This document shows, in pieces, positions 8,960 through 17,640 of a DNA stretch of 64,000 bases. This DNA comes from Candidatus Chloroploca asiatica (GTDB lineage Bacteria; Chloroflexota; Chloroflexia; Chloroflexales; Chloroflexaceae). Made by a program: the position numbers and the translations under genes. The stretch covers positions 36,491 through 100,490 of the forward strand of contig NZ_LYXE01000031.1 in the NCBI RefSeq assembly GCF_002532075.1, in the 5' to 3' direction. The stretch's first letter is position 1, and each line of letters opens with the position of its first letter. The notes below the pieces were generated by a model that was given only the letters and a program-made list of their open reading frames with translations, made no database searches and was not told the origin of the DNA.

Positions 8960-9028
8960 GCAGCCTTGTCATGCTGAGCGGTTTGTAACCTGAGTTTTCT
9001 GACGTTCCTGGGCTCGCAGCCTTGTCAT
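8960..9028. repeat. Direct repeat pair in the 245-bp gap before the DUF697-like gene
   Basis: GCAGCCTTGTCAT occurs at 8960-8972 and again at 9016-9028, and each copy is preceded by TTCTGAC. A diverged third copy (TTTTCTGAC then CTCGC then TGTCAT) lies at about 55411-55438. This suggests a small dispersed intergenic repeat. Confidence 0.45.
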
Positions 9029-9081
9029 CACTCGCGGTGTCACTGGCCCGTGGATTATGCTAATGATACCACACCAGCGGC

Positions 9082-9112
9082 CCGACAAGGACGAAAAGGT
9101 CTATGCTATAAT
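9082..9112 (+). promoter_or_regulatory. Promoter for the DUF697-like gene
   Basis: TATAAT at 9107-9112, with CCGACA (four of six matches to TTGACA) at 9082-9087 and a 19-bp spacer. The GTG start is 32 bp downstream. Confidence 0.5.
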
Positions 9113-9144
9113 CGAGACAGTGCTTGTGGCAAGGGAGGGATGGC

Positions 9145-10185
9145 GTGTTGAATTGGAATAATTTCGGATCGGCGTTCAATACACTACGTGAGCTAGATGT
9201 CACGGCGATTCGTGAAGAGAGCGAAGTTGTTGTACGGATTGCTGGTCTTGGCTCGCGGCCACTGTTTCAGCGGGTGGTCGAGATCCTGCGCATGAGTGGC
9301 AGTCATCATTTTGGACCACATGGGCCAGATCCATTTTCGTATCAACCTCTGCCGTATGGTGAACCTGAGCCTGGCTTGCGCGAGGCCGACCTCTTGTTGG
9401 TGACGGTGGATGGACGTGCGCCGCTCACTGCTCGTGATGCCGAGGCCATCGGGCGTCTGGCGCTGCTCGCCTTGCCAACAGTGATCATCATTGCTGGCGT
9501 TGCGGCCCCGGATGAGACAGAGCCTGTGCGACCCGAGTTTGCCCATGCGCGTATTCTTGTGCTACCTGAGCTTGGCGCTTCTGACGTTGCCGAGCAGATC
9601 GCGACGGCCATACTTGATCGGTTGCCGAAAGACCGGCAGCTCGCGGCGGCGCGGGCGGTCACCGGGCTGCGTTCGGTGTATGCCCGTACCCTGGTCAACT
9701 CAATTTCGAATACCAACGCCACCTATGTTTTGCTCTCATCGATTCCGATGCAAATACCGATCTTATCGGTGCCAATCGCCACAGCAGACATGCTGGTTCT
9801 GACAAAAAACCAGGCCTTGATGGTCTATCGGCTGGCGCTAGCGCACGGGGCTGCACCTGATTTCCAGGCGCGGATGCGCGAGATTTTGCCGGTGGTAGGC
9901 GGGGCGTTTGCGTGGCGTCAGCTTGCACGAACCCTGATTGGCCTGATTCCCTTCTGGGGGATCTTGCCGAGGGTCGCTGTATCGTATGCGGGCACATATG
10001 CAACAGGGATGGCAGCGTGGCGCTGGTTTGCTGAAGGTGAGCTCGTCTCGCGTGAACGGATGAAGGCAATTGCTGAGGATGCATTGCGGATCGGGCGTGA
10101 GCAGGGTGCGGTGTTGATTGCCACGATGCGTGCCCAGGGCAACAAACCTGGTTTGAGTCTATTCAGGCGCAGGCATAAAGAGTGA
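9145..10185 (+). CDS. DUF697/YcjF-like membrane-associated protein
   Basis: 346 residues from the GTG at 9145, chosen because AAGGGAGGGA lies 5-14 bp upstream. The N-terminal 170 residues look like a degenerate Rossmann/GTPase-like domain (LLLVTVDGRAPLTARDAEAI, PTVIIIAGVAAPDE) without a visible P-loop. The C-terminal half has the hydrophobic and glycine-rich signature of DUF697: QIPILSVPIATADMLVLTKNQ, then LIGLIPFWGILPRVAVSYAG and TYATGMAAWRWF. DUF697 usually follows a small GTPase domain; here the G domain seems to have lost nucleotide binding. Function unknown. Confidence 0.65.
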   Translation: MLNWNNFGSAFNTLRELDVTAIREESEVVVRIAGLGSRPLFQRVVEILRMSGSHHFGPHGPDPFSYQPLPYGEPEPGLREADLLLVTVDGRAPLTARDAEAIGRLALLALPTVIIIAGVAAPDETEPVRPEFAHARILVLPELGASDVAEQIATAILDRLPKDRQLAAARAVTGLRSVYARTLVNSISNTNATYVLLSSIPMQIPILSVPIATADMLVLTKNQALMVYRLALAHGAAPDFQARMREILPVVGGAFAWRQLARTLIGLIPFWGILPRVAVSYAGTYATGMAAWRWFAEGELVSRERMKAIAEDALRIGREQGAVLIATMRAQGNKPGLSLFRRRHKE

Positions 10186-10201
10186 GGCCCCGGCCCACTT
10201 T

Positions 10202-10248
10202 TTCGTATGCTAACAACGCCAGCTTAGCTGGCGTTGTTAGCATACGAA
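10202..10248. terminator. Perfect hairpin between convergent genes
   Basis: Arms of about 23 bp (CGTATGCTAACAACGCCAGC type) are perfectly complementary around a minimal loop. It lies between the stop at 10185 (plus) and the stop at 10253 (minus). No U tract follows on either strand, so it may act as a bidirectional processing or stabilising stem rather than a classic intrinsic terminator. Confidence 0.65.
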
Positions 10249-10252
10249 GAGA

Positions 10253-10690
10253 CTACTTATCTTCGGGATCGAGGCGAGTTGTCTCACCGGTGACGGGCCC
10301 ACTTGCTGGTGGGTCTTGCTCGTTACGAATCCGGGTCACAAAAGCGGCAAGCTGATCATTGAGTTGGGCAATGCCACGAGCGAGGGTTTCCTGGAAATCC
10401 TGGGTCACCTTGCTTTGCTGGGCCTGATTCACGGCCTGCTCACTCTTTTCGACCAGTTCCTGGATGCGAGGATTCTCTTTGAGTGACTCGACGGCAGACT
10501 GAAGCTGGGTGCCAATCTCGCGCAGGCCTGAGGAAAGATCCTTTTGGATCTGTTTGGCCTTATCGTTTTCCATGGCATTGCGGACGGCATTTTCGAGTTG
10601 CTGGCCCAATTCACGCAATTCGCTGGCGAGATCGCTCTGAGGCTGATCTGATGGATCCGACGGATTCGGCTGATCGTCTGGCTGACTCAT
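10253..10690 (-). CDS. Small coiled-coil/helical protein with acidic proline-rich N-terminus
   Basis: 145 residues from the ATG at 10690, which is preceded by AGAAGGAGAA. The first 25 residues are a disordered DQPNPSDPSDQPQSD-type segment. Residues about 28-120 form long amphipathic helices with repeated motifs (ELRELGQQLENAVRNAM, GLREIGTQLQSAVESL), reminiscent of phasin or apolipoprotein-like helices. No membrane segment or catalytic motif. Possibly binds a lipid or polymer surface, but this is inference from pattern only. Confidence 0.6.
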   Translation of the reverse strand: MSQPDDQPNPSDPSDQPQSDLASELRELGQQLENAVRNAMENDKAKQIQKDLSSGLREIGTQLQSAVESLKENPRIQELVEKSEQAVNQAQQSKVTQDFQETLARGIAQLNDQLAAFVTRIRNEQDPPASGPVTGETTRLDPEDK

Positions 10691-10717
10691 CTGACTTCTC
10701 CTTCTAATGATTTGCAC

Positions 10718-11455
10718 TTAGAAACGGCGGCGCCAGCGGCGGAGCACCCACCATCCACTGGCAAAAGCAAAGATTCCGGCACGGAGGGCTGCGCGTTGGT
10801 GCGTCTGGCCGGGAGCATTGGGGGCGGATGACTGAAAGGATGGGCGAAGCGAGGCCTGAGCTTGTACGGCGAGGCCAGGCAGCGCTACCTGCGTGACAGG
10901 CAACCTATGCTGACGGGCTGCCGCATAGATTTCGGCATGGACAAAAAGGTCAGAGCCGGTTGGTTGACAATATTGACGCAGATCACTGCGCAGAAGAGCG
11001 AGCCCAAGGGCCGGGTCACGCAAGGTCGCATCGTGGCGACGGCCAAGCAGGGCCAGCAGGCGATCGCGCAGCGTGTGTGCTGGAGGTTCGCGATAGGGCA
11101 TGACTGCAGCGTATCCCGGGGCACTTGCAAGAAGGCGTGGAAGCGAGGAAGGCAGCACTGGCCTGCTGAGATCGAGCGTGATCAGATACGTTCCGCGTGC
11201 GGCACTCCAGGCATCATAGAGCGCAGACCGGTAACCACGGCGTCGCGGATAGCGCATCAGAACAATCGGAGCGTGGAGGGCCGCAAAACGGTCGATCTGT
11301 TGGGCCAGATCGCGGGAACAGCCATCATCAACGAGGATAATCTCGGTCTCGGCTAGCCGCCCAGCCACACATGCAAGGCATTCGGCCACCGTTGCAGCAA
11401 GCCCCGTTGACCGATGACTGACTACCAAGACAATGGAAAGAGGGAACTGTTCCAT
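10718..11455 (-). CDS. Glycosyltransferase family 2-like protein
   Basis: 245 residues from the ATG at 11455; the longer upstream open frame has no family resemblance. The N-terminus shows GT-A features: SIVLVVSHRSTGLAATVAECL, then TEIILVDDGCSRD, and YLITLDLSRPV at the DXD position, where only one acidic residue remains. The C-terminus (ALRAGIFAFASGWWVLRRWRRRF) may associate with the membrane. GT2 enzymes transfer sugars from nucleotide donors to lipids or polymers. The weak DXD motif makes activity uncertain. It ends 27 bp upstream of the helical protein. Confidence 0.7.
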   Translation of the reverse strand: MEQFPLSIVLVVSHRSTGLAATVAECLACVAGRLAETEIILVDDGCSRDLAQQIDRFAALHAPIVLMRYPRRRGYRSALYDAWSAARGTYLITLDLSRPVLPSSLPRLLASAPGYAAVMPYREPPAHTLRDRLLALLGRRHDATLRDPALGLALLRSDLRQYCQPTGSDLFVHAEIYAAARQHRLPVTQVALPGLAVQAQASLRPSFQSSAPNAPGQTHQRAALRAGIFAFASGWWVLRRWRRRF

Positions 11456-11610
11456 ACGACAGCAACTACTCCACTTATGGTACAAACCTCGCGTAACTAG
11501 TATAGCATGCCTTGCGGCAGCGTTTTTTGACGCAGAGGTGCAGAGGCGCAAAGGCGTAACATTAGAAGATTGATTTTTTGAAGCAAAGGCGCAACATGTC
11601 TGACGTGTGC

Positions 11611-12192
11611 CTACGGTGCTTGCTGGTAGCACTGGCGACAGCGTGCCTCATAGAGATCGAGCCCGCCGACAACGAGGGTTTCAGCTTCGCGGGGGGCCGG
11701 GTCCCCATTGATAAGCCGTTGCGAGCGTGTGGCATAGGCCCCGCAGCGTACGCAGATAGCATAGAGCTTGTCAACCTGTTCGGCAACCGCCATGAGTTGC
11801 ATCATCCCCGGGAAGGGCTCGGCCCGATAGTTTTGATCGAGCCCAGCCACAATCACCCTGAGCCCCTGGTCGGCCAGAAACTGACAGGCATCGAGAATCG
11901 CCTGTGGCGAGTCTTCGAGGAAATGGATCTCATCGAGGGCGACAACCTGAACATCCTCGGCGGCGGCAAGAACCTGTTTGACCGAGGTGATCGGCACAGC
12001 CTCGAGTTGTGAGCCGGTGTGGCTGGCGATATGGGCGGCACTATAGCGCGTATCCATCCGAGGGGTAAAGATACGGCAAGGCTGACGGGCGATCATCACC
12101 TGTCGCATGCGCCGAATTAACTCCTCAGTCTTGCCACTATACATACATCCACAAATGACTTCGATTCTTCCACCGGAACCAGGTCGAGTCAT
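11611..12192 (-). CDS. tdk: Thymidine kinase (type II)
   Basis: 193 residues from the ATG at 12192 (AAGGA 8-12 bp upstream). The P-loop [14 protein letters not shown] lies at the N-terminus, the Walker B region [10 protein letters not shown] near residue 88, and the lasso-type zinc site is formed by CVRCGA and CRQCY near the C-terminus. It phosphorylates thymidine with ATP for nucleotide salvage. Length and motifs match bacterial type II enzymes. It has its own promoter (12232-12260) and is separated by 155 bp from the downstream glycosyltransferase. Confidence 0.96.
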   Translation of the reverse strand: MTRPGSGGRIEVICGCMYSGKTEELIRRMRQVMIARQPCRIFTPRMDTRYSAAHIASHTGSQLEAVPITSVKQVLAAAEDVQVVALDEIHFLEDSPQAILDACQFLADQGLRVIVAGLDQNYRAEPFPGMMQLMAVAEQVDKLYAICVRCGAYATRSQRLINGDPAPREAETLVVGGLDLYEARCRQCYQQAP

Positions 12193-12231
12193 AAAAATAA
12201 TCCTTGAAGATAGGCAGATTTCATTCTGGTC

Positions 12232-12260
12232 AATATACGTACATCTGTACAATGTGTCAA
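12232..12260 (-). promoter_or_regulatory. Promoter of tdk
   Basis: On the minus strand, TTGACA (12260-12255) and TATATT (12237-12232) are separated by exactly 17 bp. The start codon of tdk is 40 bp further on. A GTACAGATGTAC palindrome lies in the spacer. Confidence 0.72.
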
Positions 12261-12271
12261 GTTGTTGGGCA

Positions 12272-12297
12272 GTGCCAGGGCCGCAGGCCCCTGGCAC
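12272..12297. terminator. Hairpin between divergent tdk and tetR promoters
   Basis: GTGCCAGGG and CCCTGGCAC arms with an inner GGCC/GGCC pairing form a stable stem. It sits between two divergent promoters, so it is unlikely to terminate either gene; it may insulate them or be a repeat remnant. Confidence 0.45.
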
Positions 12298-12342
12298 CAC
12301 CCGTGCCGAGCTCGTGCTCTACACCCAGTTCTTCTTTGGGGG

Positions 12343-12376
12343 TTGACAGCCAGTATACCGAGTGGTATACTGGCTG
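12343..12376 (+). promoter_or_regulatory. Promoter and palindromic operator of the tetR-GH13 operon
   Basis: TTGACA (12343-12348), a 17-bp spacer and TATACT (12366-12371) form a near-consensus promoter. A perfect inverted repeat with 13-bp arms (CAGCCAGTATACC at 12347-12359, its complement at 12364-12376) covers the spacer and the -10. The expected transcription start falls at or next to the ATG at 12379. TetR-family repressors bind such palindromes, so self-repression is the natural reading. Confidence 0.8.
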
Positions 12377-12378
12377 AT

Positions 12379-12945
12379 ATGGATAACCGTCAAGCAATTT
12401 TAGCGCACGCACTCGACCTTTTTGCTTCTCGTGGCTATGATGCGGTTGGGGTACAAGCGATCTGCACGGCTGCGGGGATCACGAAACCAACCCTCTACCA
12501 TTATTTTGGGAGTAAGCAGGGTCTGCTTGCGGCGCTCGTCGAAGAGCGTATCGCGCCTTTATTGGCCCAACTCGCTGAAGTGACGACCTACAGGGGCGAT
12601 CTTCCGCACACACTGACGCAGCTTGTACATATCTATTTTGGCTTTGCGCGCACAGAACCTGTCGTCTATCGGTTGATGTTAGGCCTCTGGTTTGGGCCTA
12701 CGACGGGGGAGGCGTTCCAGATCATTGTGGCATGTATTCAGGAGCAACATCGCCTGGTTGAGGAGCTTTTTGCATGGGCTACCGCTGATCATGGCAACAT
12801 GCGTGGACGGCAGCGTATTTATGCCGCCACCTTGCTTGGCACAATCAATATCCGGGTAACGATGGCGCTCAACGGATTTGGTGACCTTGATGACACTGTT
12901 GTCTACCAGACAGTTCACCAGTTTTCGCATGGTATCTATTCATAA
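12379..12945 (+). CDS. TetR/AcrR-family transcriptional regulator
   Basis: 188 residues. The N-terminal helix-turn-helix reads AILAHALDLFASRGYDAVGV, then QAICTAAGITKPTLYHYFGS, typical of TetR. The C-terminal 130 residues form the ligand-binding, dimerising domain and are too variable to name a ligand. The ATG at 12379 begins almost exactly where transcription should start, so the mRNA is probably leaderless. The GH13 gene follows after 16 bp, and the regulator likely controls both through the overlapping operator. Confidence 0.9.
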   Translation: MDNRQAILAHALDLFASRGYDAVGVQAICTAAGITKPTLYHYFGSKQGLLAALVEERIAPLLAQLAEVTTYRGDLPHTLTQLVHIYFGFARTEPVVYRLMLGLWFGPTTGEAFQIIVACIQEQHRLVEELFAWATADHGNMRGRQRIYAATLLGTINIRVTMALNGFGDLDDTVVYQTVHQFSHGIYS

Positions 12946-12961
12946 TTTAAGGATCTACATA

Positions 12962-14326
12962 ATGACTCACTGGTCACATGACGCCATCTTTTACCATATC
13001 TACCCGTTGGGCCTGTGTGGTGCGCCGCATACGAACCCTTTTGATGGGAGTGTTGCGCCACGGTTGCGCGAGCTCCACGACTGGATTGAACCGATGCGCA
13101 CGCTTGGCGTGAACGCACTCTATCTAGGGCCTTTGTTTGAGTCAACCAGTCACGGATATGACACCGTTGACTACTATACCCTCGATCGGCGCCTTGGTAC
13201 GAACGCGATGCTGGCAGAGCTTGCCAATGAACTGCATCGCAATGGGATCAGACTGATCCTTGACGGTGTGTTTCACCATGTTGGGCGTGATTTCTGGGCG
13301 TTTCGCGATCTCTTGACGCACCAGGAGGCTTCGGCCTACCGGGATTGGTTTGTGGAGATTGATTTTAGTCAACGGAGCCCTTACGGTGATCCTTTCAGTT
13401 ATGCGAGTTGGGATGGATACTTTAATCTGGTGAAACTTAACCTGCGCAATGCAGAGGTGCGGGCGCATCTATTTGGGGCGGTGCAGAACTGGATCGAGCA
13501 ATTTGACCTTGATGGTTTGCGGCTTGATGTGGCCGAACTGCTTGACCTGGAGTTTCTGCGTGAGTTGCGCCAGGTTTGCAAAGCACGCAAACCTGATTTC
13601 TGGTTGATGGGTGAGCAGGTCCATGGTGATTATCGGCGTATCGCCAACCCCGACATGCTTGATGCAACAACAAACTACGAAGTCTACAAGGGTCTCTACT
13701 CAAGCCACAATGATCACAACTACTTTGAAATTGCCCATTCGCTCAAGCGGCAATATGGGTCAGAGGGTGTCTACCGGGGGCTGCCGCTCTACAATTTTGT
13801 TGATAATCATGATGTACCGCGTGTGGCCTCGATCTTGGCTGAGCCAGCGCATCTCGCCCCAATCTATGCGTTGCTCTTGACGATACCTGGGGTGCCAGCG
13901 ATCTACTATGGGAGTGAGTGGGGGTATGGTGGCGTGAAGAGCGATGATGACGCGCTCCTCCGCCCGCAGTTACGTCTGCCAGAAGCACGGGTGCAGGCGC
14001 CGTACCCTGAACTAGCCGACACCCTGGCGCTTCTGGCTGATTGCCGCCATCGTTTGCCAGCCCTTCGTTATGGCGACTACACCCAGGTGCATGTTGCTGC
14101 CGAGCAACTCGCTTTTGTCCGCCGCTACCACGAGCAGTTTGCGCTGGTTGCGGTCAATGCAGCTGCTTCACCAGTGGATCTCGTGCTGCCGATGGAGCTA
14201 CCCAACGGAACCGTGCTGATGGACTGGCTGAACCAGGGTAGCGACCTGATCGTCAACGAAGGTCGGGTCACCCTTCACGTGCCCGCTCGGTGGGCGAGTC
14301 TGCTCACAAGGGCCTCAGCGACCTAA
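12962..14326 (+). CDS. Glycoside hydrolase family 13 (alpha-amylase superfamily) enzyme
   Basis: 454 residues from the ATG at 12962 (AAGGA upstream). GH13 conserved regions are intact: GVNALYLGPLFE, the DGVFHHVG region I (near 101), DGLRLDVAE with nucleophile D189, WLMGEQVHG with acid/base E218, and FVDNHD with D284. A C-terminal beta domain follows from about 385. There is no signal peptide, so it acts in the cytoplasm, probably on maltodextrin- or cyclodextrin-type alpha-glucans. The short chain lacks the N-terminal domain of neopullulanases. Second gene of the tetR operon, so its substrate may be the TetR ligand. Confidence 0.9.
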   Translation: MTHWSHDAIFYHIYPLGLCGAPHTNPFDGSVAPRLRELHDWIEPMRTLGVNALYLGPLFESTSHGYDTVDYYTLDRRLGTNAMLAELANELHRNGIRLILDGVFHHVGRDFWAFRDLLTHQEASAYRDWFVEIDFSQRSPYGDPFSYASWDGYFNLVKLNLRNAEVRAHLFGAVQNWIEQFDLDGLRLDVAELLDLEFLRELRQVCKARKPDFWLMGEQVHGDYRRIANPDMLDATTNYEVYKGLYSSHNDHNYFEIAHSLKRQYGSEGVYRGLPLYNFVDNHDVPRVASILAEPAHLAPIYALLLTIPGVPAIYYGSEWGYGGVKSDDDALLRPQLRLPEARVQAPYPELADTLALLADCRHRLPALRYGDYTQVHVAAEQLAFVRRYHEQFALVAVNAAASPVDLVLPMELPNGTVLMDWLNQGSDLIVNEGRVTLHVPARWASLLTRASAT

Positions 14327-14336
14327 CCATCTGGCA

Positions 14337-14342
14337 TATAAT
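14337..14342 (+). promoter_or_regulatory. -10 element before the PLD gene
   Basis: TATAAT 39 bp upstream of the ATG at 14382; no clear -35 was found. Confidence 0.4.
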
Positions 14343-14381
14343 GAAGCAGACAACCGCACACACATCGCTGAAGGATTGGGT

Positions 14382-15560
14382 ATGTCTGCTTCAAAACCCC
14401 GTCGGCGCTCGCCGTCTTCGTCATTCTGGGCTCTGTTGCTTGTGGTGGGACTGGTTACCCTCGGCTACTTGTTTAGCCAGGGTGTTTTCAATCCGCTGTT
14501 GCGTCGGGTGGGGCTTGATCCGGCCTGGTTTGGCCTGGAGCATACTGCGCAGCCAGCGGCCATCATTGCGACTGATGCTGGCTCGCTCGAGGTCTTTTTT
14601 ACCACCCCCGAACTCGTCTATCCTGATGTGCCACGGAACCGACTTGCCCCGGCGCATGAACGGGCGTTGCTGGCTGATCTTCGGTCGGCGACGCAGAGCA
14701 TTGACTTTGCCAGCTTTGAGTACAATCTGACGAGTCTTGCCGACGCACTGGTCGCGGCTCGGCAACGGGGAGTGAAGGTGCGCCTGGCGCTTGACCGTGG
14801 CAACCTCGAAAATCCAGTGATGGCGAAATGGGCCGGAATTGTGGAGGATGCAGGGATTCCGATCAGTTGGGAAGAGAGTAGTAATTTTCTGCACAGCAAA
14901 TTTGTTGTGATTGATGAGCGCATTGTCTGGACTGGTTCGTGGAATCCGACGATCAATGATACCTACCGGAACAACAATAATATTCTGCGTAGCACCATCC
15001 CCGTGCTCGTGGCCAACTATCGTGCCGAGTTCGAGCGGATGGCTGACGGAGATTTTGGGAAACGCAAGAGGGGCGCTACGCCTTATCCAACGATCCAGAT
15101 GGGCGATGTGTTGATCGAGAATTATTTTTCGCCAACTGAACCGGTGCGTGACCGCATTGTGGCGTATCTGGCTGAAGCTGAACGTAGTGTTGATGTGATG
15201 GCCTTTTCGTTCACGGCTGATGAGATCGGTGAGGCGATGGTTGAACGCCATCAGGCAGGTGTTCCCGTACGAGTTGTCTTTGAAAATCGCAATGCCGCTG
15301 GAATTGGATCGGAATTTGATCGCTTGTTTGATGCTGGTATTGATGTGCTCAAAGACGGCAATTGTTATACCATGCACCACAAGGTGATCATCATTGATCA
15401 GCGGATTGTCATCACCGGCTCGTACAACTTCACGGCACGGGCCGAGAATGTGAATGACGAGAATCTTTTGATCATCAATGATGCGGCGCTTGCGGCGGGG
15501 TATCAAGAAGAATTTGCGCGAGTCTATACGCAGGCGCGCAATCCGCTACGTTGCAATTAG
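14382..15560 (+). CDS. Membrane-anchored phospholipase D-like protein (two HKD motifs)
   Basis: 392 residues from the ATG at 14382 (AAGGA upstream; a TTG two codons earlier is less likely). An N-terminal transmembrane helix (FWALLLVVGLVTLGYLF) places the catalytic part outside the cytoplasmic membrane. Two complete HKD motifs are visible: HSKFVVIDERIVWTGSWN near residue 171 and HHKVIIIDQRIVITGSYN near 333. Both halves pair to form one active site acting through a phosphohistidine intermediate. The family includes cardiolipin synthases and Nuc-like nucleases; the compact spacing and single anchor favour a Nuc/PLD hydrolase, but substrate is not certain. Confidence 0.88.
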   Translation: MSASKPRRRSPSSSFWALLLVVGLVTLGYLFSQGVFNPLLRRVGLDPAWFGLEHTAQPAAIIATDAGSLEVFFTTPELVYPDVPRNRLAPAHERALLADLRSATQSIDFASFEYNLTSLADALVAARQRGVKVRLALDRGNLENPVMAKWAGIVEDAGIPISWEESSNFLHSKFVVIDERIVWTGSWNPTINDTYRNNNNILRSTIPVLVANYRAEFERMADGDFGKRKRGATPYPTIQMGDVLIENYFSPTEPVRDRIVAYLAEAERSVDVMAFSFTADEIGEAMVERHQAGVPVRVVFENRNAAGIGSEFDRLFDAGIDVLKDGNCYTMHHKVIIIDQRIVITGSYNFTARAENVNDENLLIINDAALAAGYQEEFARVYTQARNPLRCN

Positions 15561-15610
15561 GTTGCGGGGTCACGGCAGCGCCGTGCCCCAACCGGACATA
15601 TGCTTAAAAC

Positions 15611-15619
15611 TGGTATAAT
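15611..15619 (+). promoter_or_regulatory. Extended -10 promoter of the signalling island
   Basis: TGGTATAAT, an extended -10, lies 53 bp before the ATG at 15673. No good -35 is seen, which is compatible with an extended -10 promoter. Confidence 0.55.
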
Positions 15620-15672
15620 CGAGCAGAGCATCATGCTGATATTGACAGTGCTTCTGATCTGGTGAGCGTGCC

Positions 15673-17595
15673 ATGATCGCAATTCTTGAGCAACTCAATC
15701 TGCTCCTCGCGGCAGTAGTTCTTATTGTTACCTTCTCGCTTCTGGCCTATATCGCCATGCAGAACTGGCGCAATGATATTGCCCGGGCGCTCGTGGTTCT
15801 GCTGGCGGGGGTGGTCATTGTCTATGGCGGCGATCTGTTGCTGGCGCGGGCAACCCGTGCGGCCACAATGGATGTCCTTGGCCGAGCCCAGTGGCTTGGC
15901 ATTGCGATGGTTCCTGCCGCCTATATTCATCTTGCCAACGGGCTCTTTGCGATCAGCGAGTCTCAGGCACTGGCCTTGCGCAGCCGCCGCCTCGTTTATC
16001 TGGCCTATCTTGGGAGTCTGATCTTCTTTTTGCTGGTTGCCCTCGGGACCGATCTGGTGGTGCAGGGTGGCTTGCCAAGTGGCCCGATTGCTCAGTTTCG
16101 CCCGGGGCCGCTCTTCTGGTCATATGCGCTCTTTTTCGTGATCGGTGCTGTCGTGGCATTTGTTGCGATTGTGCAGTCGCAGCGGAGTGCCTTGACCGCC
16201 AATCAACGCCGCCGCCTGATGTATCTTGGGGCCAGCTTTGCGGCCCCGGGGATCGGGGTCTTTCCGTTTCTCGTCGTTGGGATGCCGGCCGCAGTTCCGA
16301 TCAGTGTTGTGCTCTTTCTGCAAGCGATTGCCAGTGTCATCGTGACGGTGATGATCACGATCATGACTTATAGCATCGCGTTTCAAGGCGTGCTTTTGCC
16401 TGATCGCCTGATCAAGCAAGATTTTCTGCGCTGGTGGCTCTATGGACCCTTTATTGGCATTTCGATTGTCCTGTTTATTCAAGTTGTGCCCCTCTTTGAG
16501 CGCCTGCTCGGCTTTCCGCAGAATACGCTGCTGACCTTTGGCGTGATGTTGATGACAGTGTTGATGCCGCTCTTTGTGAGCCGCGTCAAGCCCTACCTGG
16601 ATACGCTGGTCTATATGCAAGACCAGGACGAGATTGATTATCTGCGTAAATTGCCGCGCAGTACCTTTACCCGCGCAGATCTGCGCGCCTTGCTTGAGAA
16701 TTCGCTGGTGGCGATCTGTGGGGCGTTACGGGTCGAAACAGGGTTTGTGCTGGTGCCCGACGCGAACGAGTATAGTATCCGAGCCGTCTGTGGCTCGCGT
16801 CGTGAGGTCAAGCGGTTTCTTGGTGACTGTCCGTTGCCCGATCTTTTGCCCCAGTTGCAACAGTTGCCACCGCGTGGCCGCGGGTTGTTGCCGCCGACTG
16901 ATGCCTTTGTGGCCTGTGGCGGTTTTTGCCTGCTGCCCCTCCATAGCCCCGATGGGCTTTTTCTTGGTGCCGTCGCGGTCGCGTATCAGCCCGAAACGTT
17001 GCAAAGCGAGACTAGTTTGATGCCCGAGACGCGCCAGTTGATCAGTGTGTTGACCCATCAGATGGAACTGGCCCTTTCGACCGTGCAGATGCAGCAGCGC
17101 ATCTTTGATGCCCTGCGCGGCCTTGCGCCCGAGATGGAGTCGTTGCAACATGTGGTGAGTCAACTCGAACAGGGTACAGCCCCCGATCTGGCCGCCACCG
17201 ATGGCGAGATGGTGCTCAGCCCCGATTTCCCTCAATTGGTGAAAGATGCGTTGACCCAGTTCTGGGGTGGCCCCAAACTTGCCGATAGCCCTCTGATGGG
17301 CCTGCGTACGGTCAAACGGGTGATCCAGGATCAAGGAGGCAGCCCCACCCGCGCTTTGCAGGTTGTGCTCCGTCAGGCGATCAGCAATCTGCGCCCCGAT
17401 GAACAACTTGCCCCTTCCGGTCAAGAGTGGCTGCTCTATAATTTACTTGAAGGGCGCTTTCTCCAACGCAAAACGGTTCGTGATGTCGCCAATCGCCTGG
17501 CGATGAGTGAGTCGGATTTTTATCGCAAGCAACGGATTGCCATCGAAGAGGTTGCCCGCCAACTGGCCTTGATGGAAGAAGATGTCCGTTCATAA
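15673..17595 (+). CDS. 7TM sensor with GAF-like domain and C-terminal HTH-like segment
   Basis: 640 residues. The first 320 contain about eight hydrophobic helices (LLLAAVVLIVTFSLLAYIAM, ALVVLLAGVVIVYGGDLLLA and others), resembling the histidine-kinase N-terminal 7TM sensor domain. Residues about 335-480 look GAF-like (LLENSLVAICGALRVETGFV, then FCLLPLHSPDGLFLGAVAVA). There is no HisKA or HATPase domain. Instead the C-terminal 60 residues (LEGRFLQRKTVRDVANRLAM, SESDFYRKQR) look like a helix-turn-helix of the sigma-region-4 sort. It is the head of a four-gene signalling run and may work as a membrane-bound one-component regulator; that role is inferred. Confidence 0.7.
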   Translation: MIAILEQLNLLLAAVVLIVTFSLLAYIAMQNWRNDIARALVVLLAGVVIVYGGDLLLARATRAATMDVLGRAQWLGIAMVPAAYIHLANGLFAISESQALALRSRRLVYLAYLGSLIFFLLVALGTDLVVQGGLPSGPIAQFRPGPLFWSYALFFVIGAVVAFVAIVQSQRSALTANQRRRLMYLGASFAAPGIGVFPFLVVGMPAAVPISVVLFLQAIASVIVTVMITIMTYSIAFQGVLLPDRLIKQDFLRWWLYGPFIGISIVLFIQVVPLFERLLGFPQNTLLTFGVMLMTVLMPLFVSRVKPYLDTLVYMQDQDEIDYLRKLPRSTFTRADLRALLENSLVAICGALRVETGFVLVPDANEYSIRAVCGSRREVKRFLGDCPLPDLLPQLQQLPPRGRGLLPPTDAFVACGGFCLLPLHSPDGLFLGAVAVAYQPETLQSETSLMPETRQLISVLTHQMELALSTVQMQQRIFDALRGLAPEMESLQHVVSQLEQGTAPDLAATDGEMVLSPDFPQLVKDALTQFWGGPKLADSPLMGLRTVKRVIQDQGGSPTRALQVVLRQAISNLRPDEQLAPSGQEWLLYNLLEGRFLQRKTVRDVANRLAMSESDFYRKQRIAIEEVARQLALMEEDVRS

Positions 17596-17640
17596 GGTGT
17601 GTACCAATGGCGGTATGACCTTGACCGAAGAGGAAGCACC

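Noticed and set aside
14421..15506. 361-residue open frame on the minus strand
   Set aside because: Antisense to the PLD gene with both HKD motifs; no plausible domain.
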